Made by a program: the position numbers and the translations under genes. Below are positions 36,735 to 46,401 of a DNA stretch of 64,000 nucleotides, piece after piece (the stretch's first letter is position 1; every line of letters begins with the position of its first letter). The notes beneath the pieces were generated by a model. It was not told where the DNA came from and ran no database searches. It saw only the letters and a list, made by a program, of their open reading frames with translations. The stretch comes from Thermoanaerobacterium saccharolyticum. GTDB taxonomy: Bacteria > Bacillota > Thermoanaerobacteria > Thermoanaerobacterales > Thermoanaerobacteraceae. The stretch covers positions 107,685-171,684 of the forward strand of contig NZ_BBKT01000015.1 in NCBI RefSeq assembly GCF_000747665.1, written 5' to 3'.

Positions 36735-36745
36735 AAAATCCTCCT

Positions 36746-37588
36746 TCAATATTTTCTTGATGATACAGCTTCACTTGTATTTTCTAAATACTTAATTATA
36801 TCTTCATATTTTCTGCAAGCAATTACAGAAAACAGTATATCTATGACATTTAATTGGGCTATACGTGATGCCATTGCGCCACTTCTAAAAATTGCTTCCG
36901 TAGAATATACGAAAAGTTTAATGTCTGAAACATTTGTTATGGATGAATTACCAAATCTTGTTATGCAAATTGTCGTAGCACCCGAATTTTTCGCTATTTT
37001 CAAAGCATCTACAGTATCCATTGTCTCACCGGAATAAGAAATTCCTACTGCAACATCTCCATTACTTAGATTTGCAGCAGATGCAAGTTGCATATGGGAA
37101 TCGTTGTAAGCTGTACATGATTTATTTATTCTCATAAATTTCTGTAACATATCTTGCGCCACAATAGCAGATGCTCCAACACCATAAATATCTATTTTAT
37201 TTGCATTTAATATGGCATCAACTGCTTTTTGCAACTCATCTCTATCAATCATATCCATTGTCTTTTCTATTGACTGCATATTATTTTTCGATATTTTAAC
37301 TACAATAGAATTTATATCATCGTTTATATTTACAAAACCCTGAATACTTTTTGTTTTATATGTATAATCTACAGAGATTTTTATCTTAAGATCTTGATAA
37401 CCTTTATATCCAAGATTTTTGCAAAATCTTACAACACTTGCTTCACTTGTACCGCTATTTTTCGAAAGTTCACCTATAGATAATTCTGAAATTTTATCAG
37501 CATTTTTTATTATATATTCTGCAACTTTCTTTTCCGACGGCTTTAAATTATTTATAACTGCTTTAATTTTTTCTATATCTCCTGCCAT
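36746..37588 (-). CDS. murR: RpiR-family regulator of the MurNAc operon (MurR-like)
   Basis: The protein has 280 residues. The N-terminal HTH_6 domain (LKPSEKKVAEYIIKNADKIS, SGTSEASVVRFCKNLGYKGY) is followed by an SIS sugar-phosphate-binding domain (DIYGVGASAIVAQD, GISYSGETMDTVDA). It is the first gene of the operon and likely senses MurNAc 6-phosphate, as MurR does in Escherichia coli; the ligand is inferred from context. The start follows GAAAGAGGTG. Confidence 0.85.
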   Translation of the reverse strand: MAGDIEKIKAVINNLKPSEKKVAEYIIKNADKISELSIGELSKNSGTSEASVVRFCKNLGYKGYQDLKIKISVDYTYKTKSIQGFVNINDDINSIVVKISKNNMQSIEKTMDMIDRDELQKAVDAILNANKIDIYGVGASAIVAQDMLQKFMRINKSCTAYNDSHMQLASAANLSNGDVAVGISYSGETMDTVDALKIAKNSGATTICITRFGNSSITNVSDIKLFVYSTEAIFRSGAMASRIAQLNVIDILFSVIACRKYEDIIKYLENTSEAVSSRKY

Positions 37589-37692
37589 GTTAATGTTTTC
37601 ACCTCTTTCTATTTATAATTATATAACTTCCGTAACAAAATTTCAAGTATTTTTTATTATTTTGTAATTTAGCTTCGTAAAAACCGTATAAT

Positions 37693-37719
37693 AAAAAAAC
37701 CGGAACGCCCGGTTTTTTT
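37693..37719 (-). terminator. Terminator of the cellobiose-type operon
   Basis: A run of A, CCGG, a 5-nt loop, CCGG and a run of T form an 11-bp hairpin 7 nt past the GH4 stop. It is symmetric and can act in both directions. Confidence 0.85.
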
Positions 37720-37725
37720 ATTTGC

Positions 37726-39036
37726 TCATTTATATTGCGGCAAGTAATCTATGTTCTCTCTAATAATATCGTCCAAGATTTTTTTAGTCACAGTTGATGA
37801 TGGTACAAGCGGATGTACTGTTAAAGCTTGAAGTGCTGTATAGTAATTTCCCGTTACACCTGCTTCTATTGTTAATTCCTCATACGCCTTTACAGACTGC
37901 ATCAATCCTCTTATATTTGTTGGTACATGCCCTATATTTATTGGATGCGCACCATTTTTATCTATTACAGCATTTGTCTCGATAACTGCATCATTTGGCA
38001 GATCTAAAATTGTACCATTGTTTTTAACATTCACTACATGAATGTCCTTTTTATCATTGTATATTGAGTTTATCAATGAACATGCAGCATCGGAATAATG
38101 TGCCCCACCTCTTTTCTCCAGTTGTGGCGGTTTTACATTGAGATTTGGGTCTTTGTATAACTCAAACAATTCCTTCTCAAGCTTTTTGACCTGTTCACCC
38201 CTTGTCCCTATTGTTGCTGCATCTTTCTTTTCTTCCTCTAACATTTTGTCTGTCAGATAATAATATCTGTGGTATGGGCACGGATACATTCCAAGAGATT
38301 TGATAAACTCAGGTTCCCATGGTAAGTCAGGCACATTTTTCATTGACATAGACTTACCACCTGCAAAGCTGTCTATTAATTCCTCTGTAATATCATCGCC
38401 ATCTAAATACACATGCATACCCCAAACAAGATGGTTAAGCCCTGCAAAATCTATTGATACCCTCTTTACATCTACATCTAACATTTCTGCGATACCATAT
38501 ACCATACCTATTGGAACATTGCAAAGTCCTATAGCTTTCACCCTTGTATGCTTCAAAACTGTTTCTGTTATGATTCCCGAAGGATTTGTAAAGTTTATAA
38601 GCCACGCATTTGGAGATAATTCTTCTATATCTTTACATATATCGAGTATCACCGGTATCGTCCTTTGAGCTTTTGCAAATCCTCCAGGCCCTGTAGTCTC
38701 CTGTCCTATTACATCATATCTTAAAGGTATTTTCTCATCCCTGATTCGAGCATCTAAAAGTCCAACCCTAAACTGTGTAGTTACAAAATCTGCATCTTTT
38801 ATTGCTTCACGCCTATCCAAAGTCAGGTGAATATTTATATCTACACCTGCCTTTTCCACCATTCGCTTTGCGAGATTTCCTACTATCTCTAACTTTTCTT
38901 TTCCTTTCTCAATGTCCACAAGGTACAAATCTTTTACAGGCAACTCATCATACCTTTTTATGAAGCCTTCCACCAATTCAGGTGTATAGCTTGAACCTCC
39001 CCCTATGGTGGCTATTTTCAAACCTCTTTTAGACAT
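37726..39036 (-). CDS. 6-phospho-beta-glucosidase, GH4 family
   Basis: The protein has 436 residues. The N-terminal Rossmann segment IATIGGGSSYTPELVEG binds NAD. GH4 marks follow: GQETTGPGGFAKAQRTIPV, LINFTNPSG, GLCNVPIGM with the metal-binding Cys, and FAGLNHLVWG with the His. The subgroup with this ending and the PTS cellobiose context is LicH/CelF-like, hydrolysing cellobiose 6-phosphate (and similar) by an NAD- and Mn-dependent oxidation mechanism. It is the last gene of the operon. Confidence 0.92.
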   Translation of the reverse strand: MSKRGLKIATIGGGSSYTPELVEGFIKRYDELPVKDLYLVDIEKGKEKLEIVGNLAKRMVEKAGVDINIHLTLDRREAIKDADFVTTQFRVGLLDARIRDEKIPLRYDVIGQETTGPGGFAKAQRTIPVILDICKDIEELSPNAWLINFTNPSGIITETVLKHTRVKAIGLCNVPIGMVYGIAEMLDVDVKRVSIDFAGLNHLVWGMHVYLDGDDITEELIDSFAGGKSMSMKNVPDLPWEPEFIKSLGMYPCPYHRYYYLTDKMLEEEKKDAATIGTRGEQVKKLEKELFELYKDPNLNVKPPQLEKRGGAHYSDAACSLINSIYNDKKDIHVVNVKNNGTILDLPNDAVIETNAVIDKNGAHPINIGHVPTNIRGLMQSVKAYEELTIEAGVTGNYYTALQALTVHPLVPSSTVTKKILDDIIRENIDYLPQYK

Positions 39037-39077
39037 TTAAAGAACTCTCCTTCCCGTAGTTATTTTTAACACTACGG

Positions 39078-39401
39078 TTATTTTACACCTTTTTCAGAAT
39101 AAATCAATTTATACAAATCGATCATTTCCATAACTAAATCTTTGGCTAAAATTGCAGACATCATATGATCTTCTGCATGCATTAATAGAAGTGTAACTAT
39201 TTGATGGTCACCACTTGCCTCTTTTTGAAGCATACTTGTTTGTATATTATGAGCTTTAATAATTTCTTCTTCGGCTTTATTAATATAATTTTCTGCTGAT
39301 TTAAAATCACCTTCTTTAGCACTTTTCAGCGCATCAAAACAGTTGCTTTTAGCATTACCCGCATTTAATATAATTTGAAATACAATCTCTTCTAATTCCA
39401 T
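39078..39401 (-). CDS. celC: PTS lactose/cellobiose-family EIIA component
   Basis: The protein has 107 residues, an all-helical EIIA. LNAGNAKSNCFDALKSAKEGD and the C-terminal LLLMHAEDHMMSAILAKDL, with the phosphorylated His, are the family marks. It works with the EIIB and EIIC encoded upstream in the operon, carrying phosphate from HPr to EIIB for beta-glucoside uptake. Confidence 0.92.
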   Translation of the reverse strand: MELEEIVFQIILNAGNAKSNCFDALKSAKEGDFKSAENYINKAEEEIIKAHNIQTSMLQKEASGDHQIVTLLLMHAEDHMMSAILAKDLVMEMIDLYKLIYSEKGVK

Positions 39402-39426
39402 TGTTTTGCCTCCTAAATTATAATGA

Positions 39427-40519
39427 CTATTTGCTTTCTACGAAACTAAATTTTGACCACGGTTTTAAATAATCTAATAAAAATAATTCATTATCAACAA
39501 TCTTACCAACTACATTCGTTTTCCCTGTATTCTTAATATCTTTTAGCGCTATTTGTAATTCGCCTGCGTAATTTTGATATAAATATGTGTCTATTAATAT
39601 ATCTCCTCTTTTAATATCTATCACATTATATGGTAAAAATTTGTGATCTTTATATTTAACTCTGCTCTGAGTAGATCTTAATAAATATTCCGAAATATCT
39701 CCTCTAACAAAATGAAATTCTTCCAATACTATTTTCCTATCTATAGGTGTTATGTTATCAACTAAGTTCACTCTAAATTCTAATATATCTTTATTTATTT
39801 GACTAAGCTTTTTTAGTTCACTTTCGGATGCAAATGCATTAGCAATAATCACATCATCTATTAATCCTGTAGCAAATAAATGTTTTGCCTGAATATCTAT
39901 GGGAAGGTTCCTATGCATTTCCAGAGTACAAAGTCCTTCCGAAATAGGCCATGGTCCAAAATTTGCATCATTTGAACTCACAAATGCAGCAGTCCTTACT
40001 CCAAATTCTTTAAATTTTCGGCTGCATTTATAAAAATGTTCATAACTTAAACCTGTGTATCTATGAGGATAAAAATTATGACATCCAATAATGTTGTATA
40101 TATTTGGACTATATGATAGAATATTTTCTAAATAATCTGTTCCATTACTCATATTTAAGACAATTTTTAGCCCATGATTATTAAATGTCATTATTGATTC
40201 TTCCAATCCACTGTATCCTAAATCGAGCCTCACTCCGTAAAGTCCAATTTCAGATAATTTTGTTAGATTTGTATAAGAAATGTTTAATTTTTTTTAATAT
40301 TTCAGGCTCTACATCCGCTATTACTTTCATTCCAATATTATTAGAATATTTTACTAAGTTAACAAAATCATTGTAATATTTATCGAAGTTACTATCATTT
40401 ATAGAAATTAAAGTCGTAAACACTATTTCAAATCCGTATTTTGACGCTAAATTAATATACTGTATATTTTCTTGCAAATTATTACTATTCAAATAAACTG
40501 AAACACCTAATCTTTTCAA
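39427..40519 (-). CDS. DUF871/MupG paralogue in the cellobiose operon (frameshifted)
   Basis: The start is taken at TTG 40519 behind GAGGTG (KRLGVSVYLNSNN). The first frame runs to VEPEILKK, then a run of eight T on the plus strand (40288-40295) breaks it; with seven the chain continues LNISYTNLTKLSEIGLYGV and joins LDLGYSGLEESIMTF in the second frame. Later blocks (CHNFYPHRYTGLSYEHF, LCTLEMHRNLPIDIQAKH, YAGELQIALKD) parallel MupG. It may act on a phosphorylated disaccharide imported by this PTS, a different cargo from MurNAc-GlcNAc. Confidence 0.82.
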
Positions 40520-40554
40520 TATGATACACCTCAATTTCAATAAATTATTAATAG

Positions 40555-40617
40555 TGGCATGATAAGCAAAAAACTTTTAATAGGCCGATAATCATGTATT
40601 CGTTGCTTATCACGCCA
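40555..40617 (-). promoter_or_regulatory. Long intercistronic inverted repeat
   Basis: TGGCATGATAAGCAA (40555-40569) and TTGCTTATCACGCCA (40603-40617) pair over 15 bp with one mismatch, separated by 33 nt. It lies in the 98-bp gap between the EIIC gene and the MupG paralogue. It may be an RNA processing or stability element that sets the ratio of upstream PTS to downstream enzyme. Confidence 0.5.
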
Positions 40618-40638
40618 TTATGCAATCACAATTAATAT

Positions 40639-41952
40639 CTATCTAATTTTTTCTTCCACTAATGCTTCTTCATTTGTTTTGTTAGATTTTTCTTCAATTT
40701 TTTCTGCCGCTAATACAAAAGGCAAATATATTACTATACTTATAATTAAATTCACTAACGCAAGTATAGCACCTCTAATCGAGCCTGTTACCAAAAAGCC
40801 TCCTATTATCGGTGGTGTCGTCCAAGGCATCATAGCAATAGTCCTTGGTACTATACCCAGTGTTATGGCAAAATAGCTAATAATTGTTAGAACAATTGGT
40901 GTCAAAATAAACGGTATGAAAAATATTGGATTTAAAACTAAAGGCATACCAAAAATCATCGGTTCATTAATATTAAATATTCCGGGTGCAATAGCTAAAT
41001 TCGCTATGTTCTGCATCTCATTCCTCTTTTTCTTTCTTCTTGATGCAATGTAAATAGCTATAATCAATCCAATGGTTGTACCAGCCCCACCTAAATGAAC
41101 AAATGCATCAAAAAATGGCATTGTCACTATATGTGGAATAGCTTTTCCTGCCTTTAATGCAGCTATATTGTCATTTATAGCAGGTAAGTAAACTGCATTT
41201 AATATTGGTCCTAATATATTTGTACCATGTAATCCGAAGAACCATAAAAAATGTATAAGAAATGCAACTACAATCGCAGAACCTAATGTATCAGCTAAGC
41301 CAGTTAATGGTGCTTGAATTGCATTAAATATAGCCTGATGAATATCTGCTAACCCTAAAGCTACAGTTATTGATTTGAACAGTGCCCAAATAGATAATAC
41401 AATTAAGGATGGCAATAATGCAGCAAAAGATTTTGCAACAGCAGGTGGCACTCCTTCAGGCATTTTTATAACTAATTTTGGATTTCCCAATAAGCGCACA
41501 AATATTTCTGTAGAAATAAGAGCGACAATTATCGATACGAATAAGCCCTGAGCTCCCAAAAATGCATACGGTATTGCCCAATCTTTGGCTGATGGTGTAT
41601 ACAACATCAATAAAGATGCAAATGACACTAACCCAGCACCTATTCCATTTGACTCATATGACAAAGCCAAATTATAACTTATTGATACAACAAGTATGAT
41701 CGACATTACTGCAAAAGTACCGTTCCACAAATTCCCACCAAAAGTTGTCCATGATTTACCAAATATTCCGACCATAAAATTCTGATATGCTTGTATTGGC
41801 AAATTGTTTATCAAAACTGCAAATGCACCGGCAAGTATAAGAGGCATTATCATTGCAAATCCATCACGAATGGCAACTAAATGTCTTTCTGAACCAAACT
41901 TTGCAGCAACGGGAACAAAATACTTTTCTAAAAAACTCATAATTTTTTTCAC
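40639..41952 (-). CDS. celB: PTS lactose/cellobiose-family EIIC component
   Basis: The protein has 437 residues with eight to ten hydrophobic segments. Family blocks: VAIRDGFAMIMPLILAGAFAVL at the N-terminus, FFGLHGTNILGPI, FVHLGGAGTTIGLIIAI and FNINEPMIFGMPLVLNP, the last being the conserved glycan-binding NEP loop. It is the permease for a beta-glucoside such as cellobiose. The operon places EIIB just upstream. Confidence 0.92.
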   Translation of the reverse strand: MKKIMSFLEKYFVPVAAKFGSERHLVAIRDGFAMIMPLILAGAFAVLINNLPIQAYQNFMVGIFGKSWTTFGGNLWNGTFAVMSIILVVSISYNLALSYESNGIGAGLVSFASLLMLYTPSAKDWAIPYAFLGAQGLFVSIIVALISTEIFVRLLGNPKLVIKMPEGVPPAVAKSFAALLPSLIVLSIWALFKSITVALGLADIHQAIFNAIQAPLTGLADTLGSAIVVAFLIHFLWFFGLHGTNILGPILNAVYLPAINDNIAALKAGKAIPHIVTMPFFDAFVHLGGAGTTIGLIIAIYIASRRKKKRNEMQNIANLAIAPGIFNINEPMIFGMPLVLNPIFFIPFILTPIVLTIISYFAITLGIVPRTIAMMPWTTPPIIGGFLVTGSIRGAILALVNLIISIVIYLPFVLAAEKIEEKSNKTNEEALVEEKIR

Positions 41953-41990
41953 ATTACACTCCTCCTGCTTATAAATATTAAATTAGTTCT

Positions 41991-42296
41991 CTACTTTTTT
42001 AAGATGTTTAAAGCTTTATCCAAAACTCCTTCACCGTCAACTTTGCCATAAAGCTTCGATTCAATTACATCCACAGCAATGCCTTTTGGTTCAGCAATTT
42101 GCTTGATTTTTTCAAGCAAATATCTTACTTGTGGTCCAATCAATATAACATCTACATTTTCCAAGTTTCGCTTCAAATCAGCTTCGGCATATGCTTCAAT
42201 CTCAACTTCTACACCTTTTTTAGCTGCTGCATCTTTCATTTTTTTTACAAGTAAACTTGTCGACATCCCTGCTGAACAAACCAATACTATTTTCAT
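41991..42296 (-). CDS. celA: PTS lactose/cellobiose-family EIIB component
   Basis: The protein has 101 residues. The phosphorylated Cys lies at the N-terminus in IVLVCSAGMSTSLLVKKM; the rest shows the family's DVILIGPQVRYLLEKIKQIA and GKVDGEGVLDKAL. It is the first structural gene of the operon, behind the sigma-54 promoter. Confidence 0.93.
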   Translation of the reverse strand: MKIVLVCSAGMSTSLLVKKMKDAAAKKGVEVEIEAYAEADLKRNLENVDVILIGPQVRYLLEKIKQIAEPKGIAVDVIESKLYGKVDGEGVLDKALNILKK

Positions 42297-42340
42297 CTAA
42301 TTTTGTTTCACCTCCAATTTAATTTTCTGCTTATAGATAA

Positions 42341-42356
42341 TGCAAATACCGTGCCA
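42341..42356 (-). promoter_or_regulatory. Sigma-54 (-24/-12) promoter of the cellobiose-type operon
   Basis: The coding strand reads TGGCACGGTATTTGCA, an exact match to TGGCAC-N5-TTGCA. It lies about 45 nt before the EIIB start codon and just after the LevR-type activator gene, a combination that fits the LevR/CelR mode of control. Confidence 0.9.
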
Positions 42357-42446
42357 AAGTAATTTCGAATAACAAAAGCCTGAATTTCACGGCTTCTTAT
42401 GTCGTTAAAATACTTGTATTAATCTGTATTGTTTGTAACCGTAATC

Positions 42447-42464
42447 AATACACATATGTGTATT
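42447..42464. promoter_or_regulatory. 18-bp perfect palindrome, candidate activator site
   Basis: AATACACATATGTGTATT is self-complementary. It lies about 90 bp upstream of the sigma-54 promoter, at the stop codon of the activator gene. The distance suits an enhancer-type upstream activating sequence; a role is inferred. Confidence 0.5.
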
Positions 42465-45165
42465 AAAGTGAATAAATTATTTTCATTATGCTGACGTATT
42501 CATCGTCTGATAAAGTCACGTTAAAGGCTTCATTTACTGGCTTTACAGAGGTCTTTATCATCTCGTATTTTGATATATTGTTTTCTATAATTGATTTACA
42601 GTTTTTAATCCGTATTAATTCGCCGCCATTTAATACACGTTCTATAGCACAAGCAAGATGTAGTATTAGCCCGATTATTTTATCGTTGTCGAGGATTACA
42701 TTGTTTTCTGCGATATTTAGGTAAAATTCTTTAAACGCATTGATGTATCTATCGGCATCGATATCTACGTTTTCTGCGATTATTTCTTTCATGTTGTTTA
42801 TAGTATCAAGTGCATCTCTTGAATCAATCATAGCTTTTAAAGAACTTAGTTTCCGATTGTCAAACACATCAGTAGTTGAAATGTATTTAAGTGTATCATC
42901 GCCTGGGTCAAATGCGCTTACTACGGCTAATACGTTCTTTTCTCTTTTTATATTCTGCAGCTTTCGCTTAAACTCTCTTTTATCCTCTATATTTAAAGGT
43001 ATGATGTCAATTCCTGCTGATTTCAGATCAAGCTTTTTTTCTAAGATGGATTTTAATTTCAATGCTGTTCCTTCACCTGTAATGCATGCAGTTATTATGA
43101 CGTCATTTTTAAAGCCGTTTTGCATCTCAAAGTTATCCTTATATATCCTTCCTATATAAGGACTTAAATTAAGCGCAGAATCGTAAACTTCCTCAAGGGA
43201 TGCATTTAATAATGCTTTTCTTCCTGCTTCTAATACCATAGGTGTGGATGCCATTTCGACCGTCTTGACTGGAATGCCTGTTTTTTCGTATACCATATCG
43301 CCAAAGAAAACTAATGAACCCATGTCTACAAGAAGTAATACGCCTTTCCCCTTATTCGTTTTTTTAATTAGGTCACATAGATTATTAAGGGCAATTTCAG
43401 GTTTCTGGTCAAGTGGCATATTGTATCCTACGACAAAATTTTCTCCCAACAATCTATTTGATACATCTGCTATAGATGTAGCTGTGGACTCACCGTGCAT
43501 AGCGACTATAACGCTAACCTTTTCTTCATCTTTTTCTTGTTTTATGTCGAGGCACAAAAACATTGTTATGAAGCCTACTTCATCTTCTGGAACTTCTATA
43601 TCAAATTCTCTCTCTATCAATTTTTTAAGCTCTTTAGAAACTTCAAACTCGTCTTTGTATATCCTCTTTATATCATCTAATTGATGGTTTTCTATTTTCT
43701 TGCCGCTTGATATCCTTTCGATTGAGCTGGCAACATGCATAGAAAGTCCATACAGTGTCTTTTCACTAAACTCTCTTTTTAACATTTTCCCTGCATGATT
43801 CAGAAAATTATCCACAATATCAACAATTCTCTTGTCGACAACTTTATAAAGCTCTTCTAAATTATATCTTTTGGCTTCGTTAATATATCTTTTCAGATAC
43901 GTTTCTATATCAAGATTCATTATGAGTTTTATGTCATCTTCGTTTATGCCTTTTTTCTCCAGAGATTTACGCTTTTCTTCCAGTGCTTCATAAAAGTTAA
44001 ATGATTTACTATCTTCAGATGCGATGATATCCATTTTGTCTATCGAAAACATTATTTTGTCGTCTTTTGCAAATTTGTCAATTTTATCCTTCTCCTCTTT
44101 GTATTTGAAAAGCCCTCTCTTTATATATTGTGGAAGATCTTCTGTGTGTATTACTACTTCCCTGTCTCTATTCATCATGAATCCAAGATATGCCTTTGCC
44201 GCGCAAAGTTTTATGTCGCTTTTTAGCTGTCCTATGTTGTTTGGACAGTCATAAAGCAGAAATGCCTTCAATGCGTTTGATGTGATAGAGATATCGTTTT
44301 TGATTATAGTTGCCTCATCAATCATAAAATTCTTTATTATTTCAAATCTCTCTTCATAAGTCCTTTCTTTTAACGATGGCAAATTTATCACCATCGGAAT
44401 TCGTCGTGTAAAAGTCTTAAGGAGTATTGATTCCACATTTTCTGTAGTCGCACATATTATAAGGATATCTACTTTATGCTGTGCGTCTGTTTCACCTAAG
44501 TGTCTAAACATACCTTTGTCTATAAGATAAAAGAGCATCTCTTGTCCTTCTGGTGGCAGTCTATGGACTTCGTCAAGAAATAGTATCCCCTTGTCCGCTT
44601 TTTCTACTATCCCTATCTTATCTTTATCTGCACCAGTGTACGCCCCTTTCTTCACTCCAAATAGCTGGGCCATGAGAAGCTGCGGATTGTTGGCGTAATC
44701 AGCACAGTTAAAAGCTACAAATGGAGCGTTCGTCTTAATCCTGCCTATCTCTTTAGCGTATTCGTACATTGTCTCTGCAAACATGGATTTGCCAGTTCCC
44801 GTCTCACCTAATATTAATGTATGAAGTCCATGTGGTGGATACATGATAGCCGCTTTTGCTTGTTGAACCGCATTTTTAAGGCTTAGATTTGAACCAATTA
44901 TCTTTCTAAAAGCGTCTTCTTCGCCCGTATTAAAATTTTTACTTAATTCATCTTGCTTTATGCTGAACAAGACTGGCTTCCCTTCGATTTTAACTATTTT
45001 ACCATCTTTATGCATTTTATTTAGATCACTTGATACATTTGCTCTATGAATATTAAGCTCATTAGCCAAATCAATTGCAGCGCATCCTGTTATCACACCA
45101 TCGTTTTTTAGTTGTCTTAGGCATATTTCTTTAAGTTTCTCGTAAACTTTATCAATTCTTTTCAT
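42463..45165 (-). CDS. LevR/CelR-like sigma-54 activator with PRD domains
   Basis: The protein has 900 residues. It has an N-terminal winged helix; an AAA+ domain (about 90-330) with Walker A GETGTGKSMFAE, the sigma-54 contact motif GAYTGADKDK and GILFLDEVHRLPPEG; a first PRD (about 450-545, GLSMHVASSIERIS); an EIIA-Man-like domain with His in VSVIVAMHGESTA; an EIIB-like domain with ITACITGEGTALKLKS; and a second PRD (LILHLACAIERVLNGG). In LevR-type proteins, phosphorylation by HPr and EIIB tunes activity. It is transcribed toward the PTS operon that it probably activates. Confidence 0.93.
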   Translation of the reverse strand: MKRIDKVYEKLKEICLRQLKNDGVITGCAAIDLANELNIHRANVSSDLNKMHKDGKIVKIEGKPVLFSIKQDELSKNFNTGEEDAFRKIIGSNLSLKNAVQQAKAAIMYPPHGLHTLILGETGTGKSMFAETMYEYAKEIGRIKTNAPFVAFNCADYANNPQLLMAQLFGVKKGAYTGADKDKIGIVEKADKGILFLDEVHRLPPEGQEMLFYLIDKGMFRHLGETDAQHKVDILIICATTENVESILLKTFTRRIPMVINLPSLKERTYEERFEIIKNFMIDEATIIKNDISITSNALKAFLLYDCPNNIGQLKSDIKLCAAKAYLGFMMNRDREVVIHTEDLPQYIKRGLFKYKEEKDKIDKFAKDDKIMFSIDKMDIIASEDSKSFNFYEALEEKRKSLEKKGINEDDIKLIMNLDIETYLKRYINEAKRYNLEELYKVVDKRIVDIVDNFLNHAGKMLKREFSEKTLYGLSMHVASSIERISSGKKIENHQLDDIKRIYKDEFEVSKELKKLIEREFDIEVPEDEVGFITMFLCLDIKQEKDEEKVSVIVAMHGESTATSIADVSNRLLGENFVVGYNMPLDQKPEIALNNLCDLIKKTNKGKGVLLLVDMGSLVFFGDMVYEKTGIPVKTVEMASTPMVLEAGRKALLNASLEEVYDSALNLSPYIGRIYKDNFEMQNGFKNDVIITACITGEGTALKLKSILEKKLDLKSAGIDIIPLNIEDKREFKRKLQNIKREKNVLAVVSAFDPGDDTLKYISTTDVFDNRKLSSLKAMIDSRDALDTINNMKEIIAENVDIDADRYINAFKEFYLNIAENNVILDNDKIIGLILHLACAIERVLNGGELIRIKNCKSIIENNISKYEMIKTSVKPVNEAFNVTLSDDEYVSIMKIIYSL

Positions 45166-45257
45166 AAAAAATACCTCCTACGAGGTTATTATACCATACT
45201 GCAATACACATCAAAACACTTTTGCTTTACAATCATATAAAAGTTAATAAAAATAAA

Positions 45258-45284
45258 ACCCAGCAATTTTTAAATAGCCGGGTC
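45258..45284 (-). terminator. Terminator after the oxidoreductase gene
   Basis: ACCCAGC and GCCGGGT arms (one G-U pair) with a T-rich tail on the minus strand, 11 nt past the stop codon. Confidence 0.65.
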
Positions 45285-45294
45285 TTAGATAATA

Positions 45295-46335
45295 TCATTC
45301 AAACACATGTACTCTAGGATTATCCCCTTTAAATCCTGTCTCCAATATCTCCATTACTGTAAGTATTTCAAAATCACTTACAAGTTTTTCTTTTTTATTG
45401 ACTATTGCATCATACAGGTTATCATATACTTTTCCATAATCTCCTACAGGTGTCTTAATTATCAGATCTTTATCATTTCCACAATCATCTACGTATGCGA
45501 CTTTCCCGTAATTTTCCTCAGGATCTAATCCAAATCCTGCATCATGAGGCATCATGCCGGCCTTCAAGCATTCTTCTTGTTTATCTATGCCGTATTTTAT
45601 AAAGCTTCCTTTCGTTCCATGCAAAATAAATTTAGGATAAGGACTTTTTACTAAATGATTAGTCTTAACTATTGCCTTAAAATTGTCATAAAACAGTTCC
45701 ACATGATAATAATCATCGGGGTTATTTTTGTTCCTGATTGACCTAATATCATAATAAACTTTGTTGGGTTTCCCAAATAGAGATACCATTTGGTCAATGG
45801 TATGAACGCCTAGACCAAAAAAGGCACCGTCATAATATTCCCCATTAAAATCAGGATATTGTCTTCTAAAATAATCGAAATGGGATTCGACCTCTACAAT
45901 GTCTCCTACATACTTGTTGGTAATCACATCCTTTAACGCTAAGAAATCACTGTCAAATCTTCTATTTTGAAACGGCATAGCGATAAGACCCTTTTCTTCA
46001 GCTAAACTTAATATTTCTTCAGCCTCTTTTAATGTGGTTGTAAAAGGTTTTTCTACCAGCACATTTTTGTCATGCTCTAAACACAATTTTGCCAACTCAT
46101 AATGTGTACCATGTGGAGTGCATATTGATACAAGCTTAATTTCATCGTCTTCTAATAAACTTAATAAATCATTTGTAAATTCGATATTATATCTTTCGTA
46201 TCTTTCCTCTAGTTCTTTCTTTCTAGTTCTATAATATATTTTCTTAACTTCCATACTATCTCTTAATAGTACATACGGCAAGTGATACCTATTTGTACTT
46301 TTCCCAAATCCTATAAAACCAATTTTTAATTTCAT
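45295..46335 (-). CDS. Gfo/Idh/MocA-family oxidoreductase
   Basis: The protein has 346 residues. The N-terminal Rossmann domain begins KIGFIGFGKSTNRYHLPYVL. The catalytic-region motifs are VSICTPHGTHYELAKLCLEHDKNVLVEKPFTTTLKEAEEI with the EKP lysine, and VESHFDYFRRQYPDFNGE and GLGVHTIDQMVSLFGKP with the His. It is of the YvaA/YdgJ type, an NAD(P)-dependent dehydrogenase acting on a sugar or inositol-like substrate. It stands 66 nt after the GH1 glycosidase gene on the same strand, so the pair may form a small sugar operon. Confidence 0.88.
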   Translation of the reverse strand: MKLKIGFIGFGKSTNRYHLPYVLLRDSMEVKKIYYRTRKKELEERYERYNIEFTNDLLSLLEDDEIKLVSICTPHGTHYELAKLCLEHDKNVLVEKPFTTTLKEAEEILSLAEEKGLIAMPFQNRRFDSDFLALKDVITNKYVGDIVEVESHFDYFRRQYPDFNGEYYDGAFFGLGVHTIDQMVSLFGKPNKVYYDIRSIRNKNNPDDYYHVELFYDNFKAIVKTNHLVKSPYPKFILHGTKGSFIKYGIDKQEECLKAGMMPHDAGFGLDPEENYGKVAYVDDCGNDKDLIIKTPVGDYGKVYDNLYDAIVNKKEKLVSDFEILTVMEILETGFKGDNPRVHVFE

Positions 46336-46401
46336 TTTATTCTTCCCTTTCTTCAGTATATATCAATATATATATGTAAAGATAAGACACACATGCTTAC
46401 T

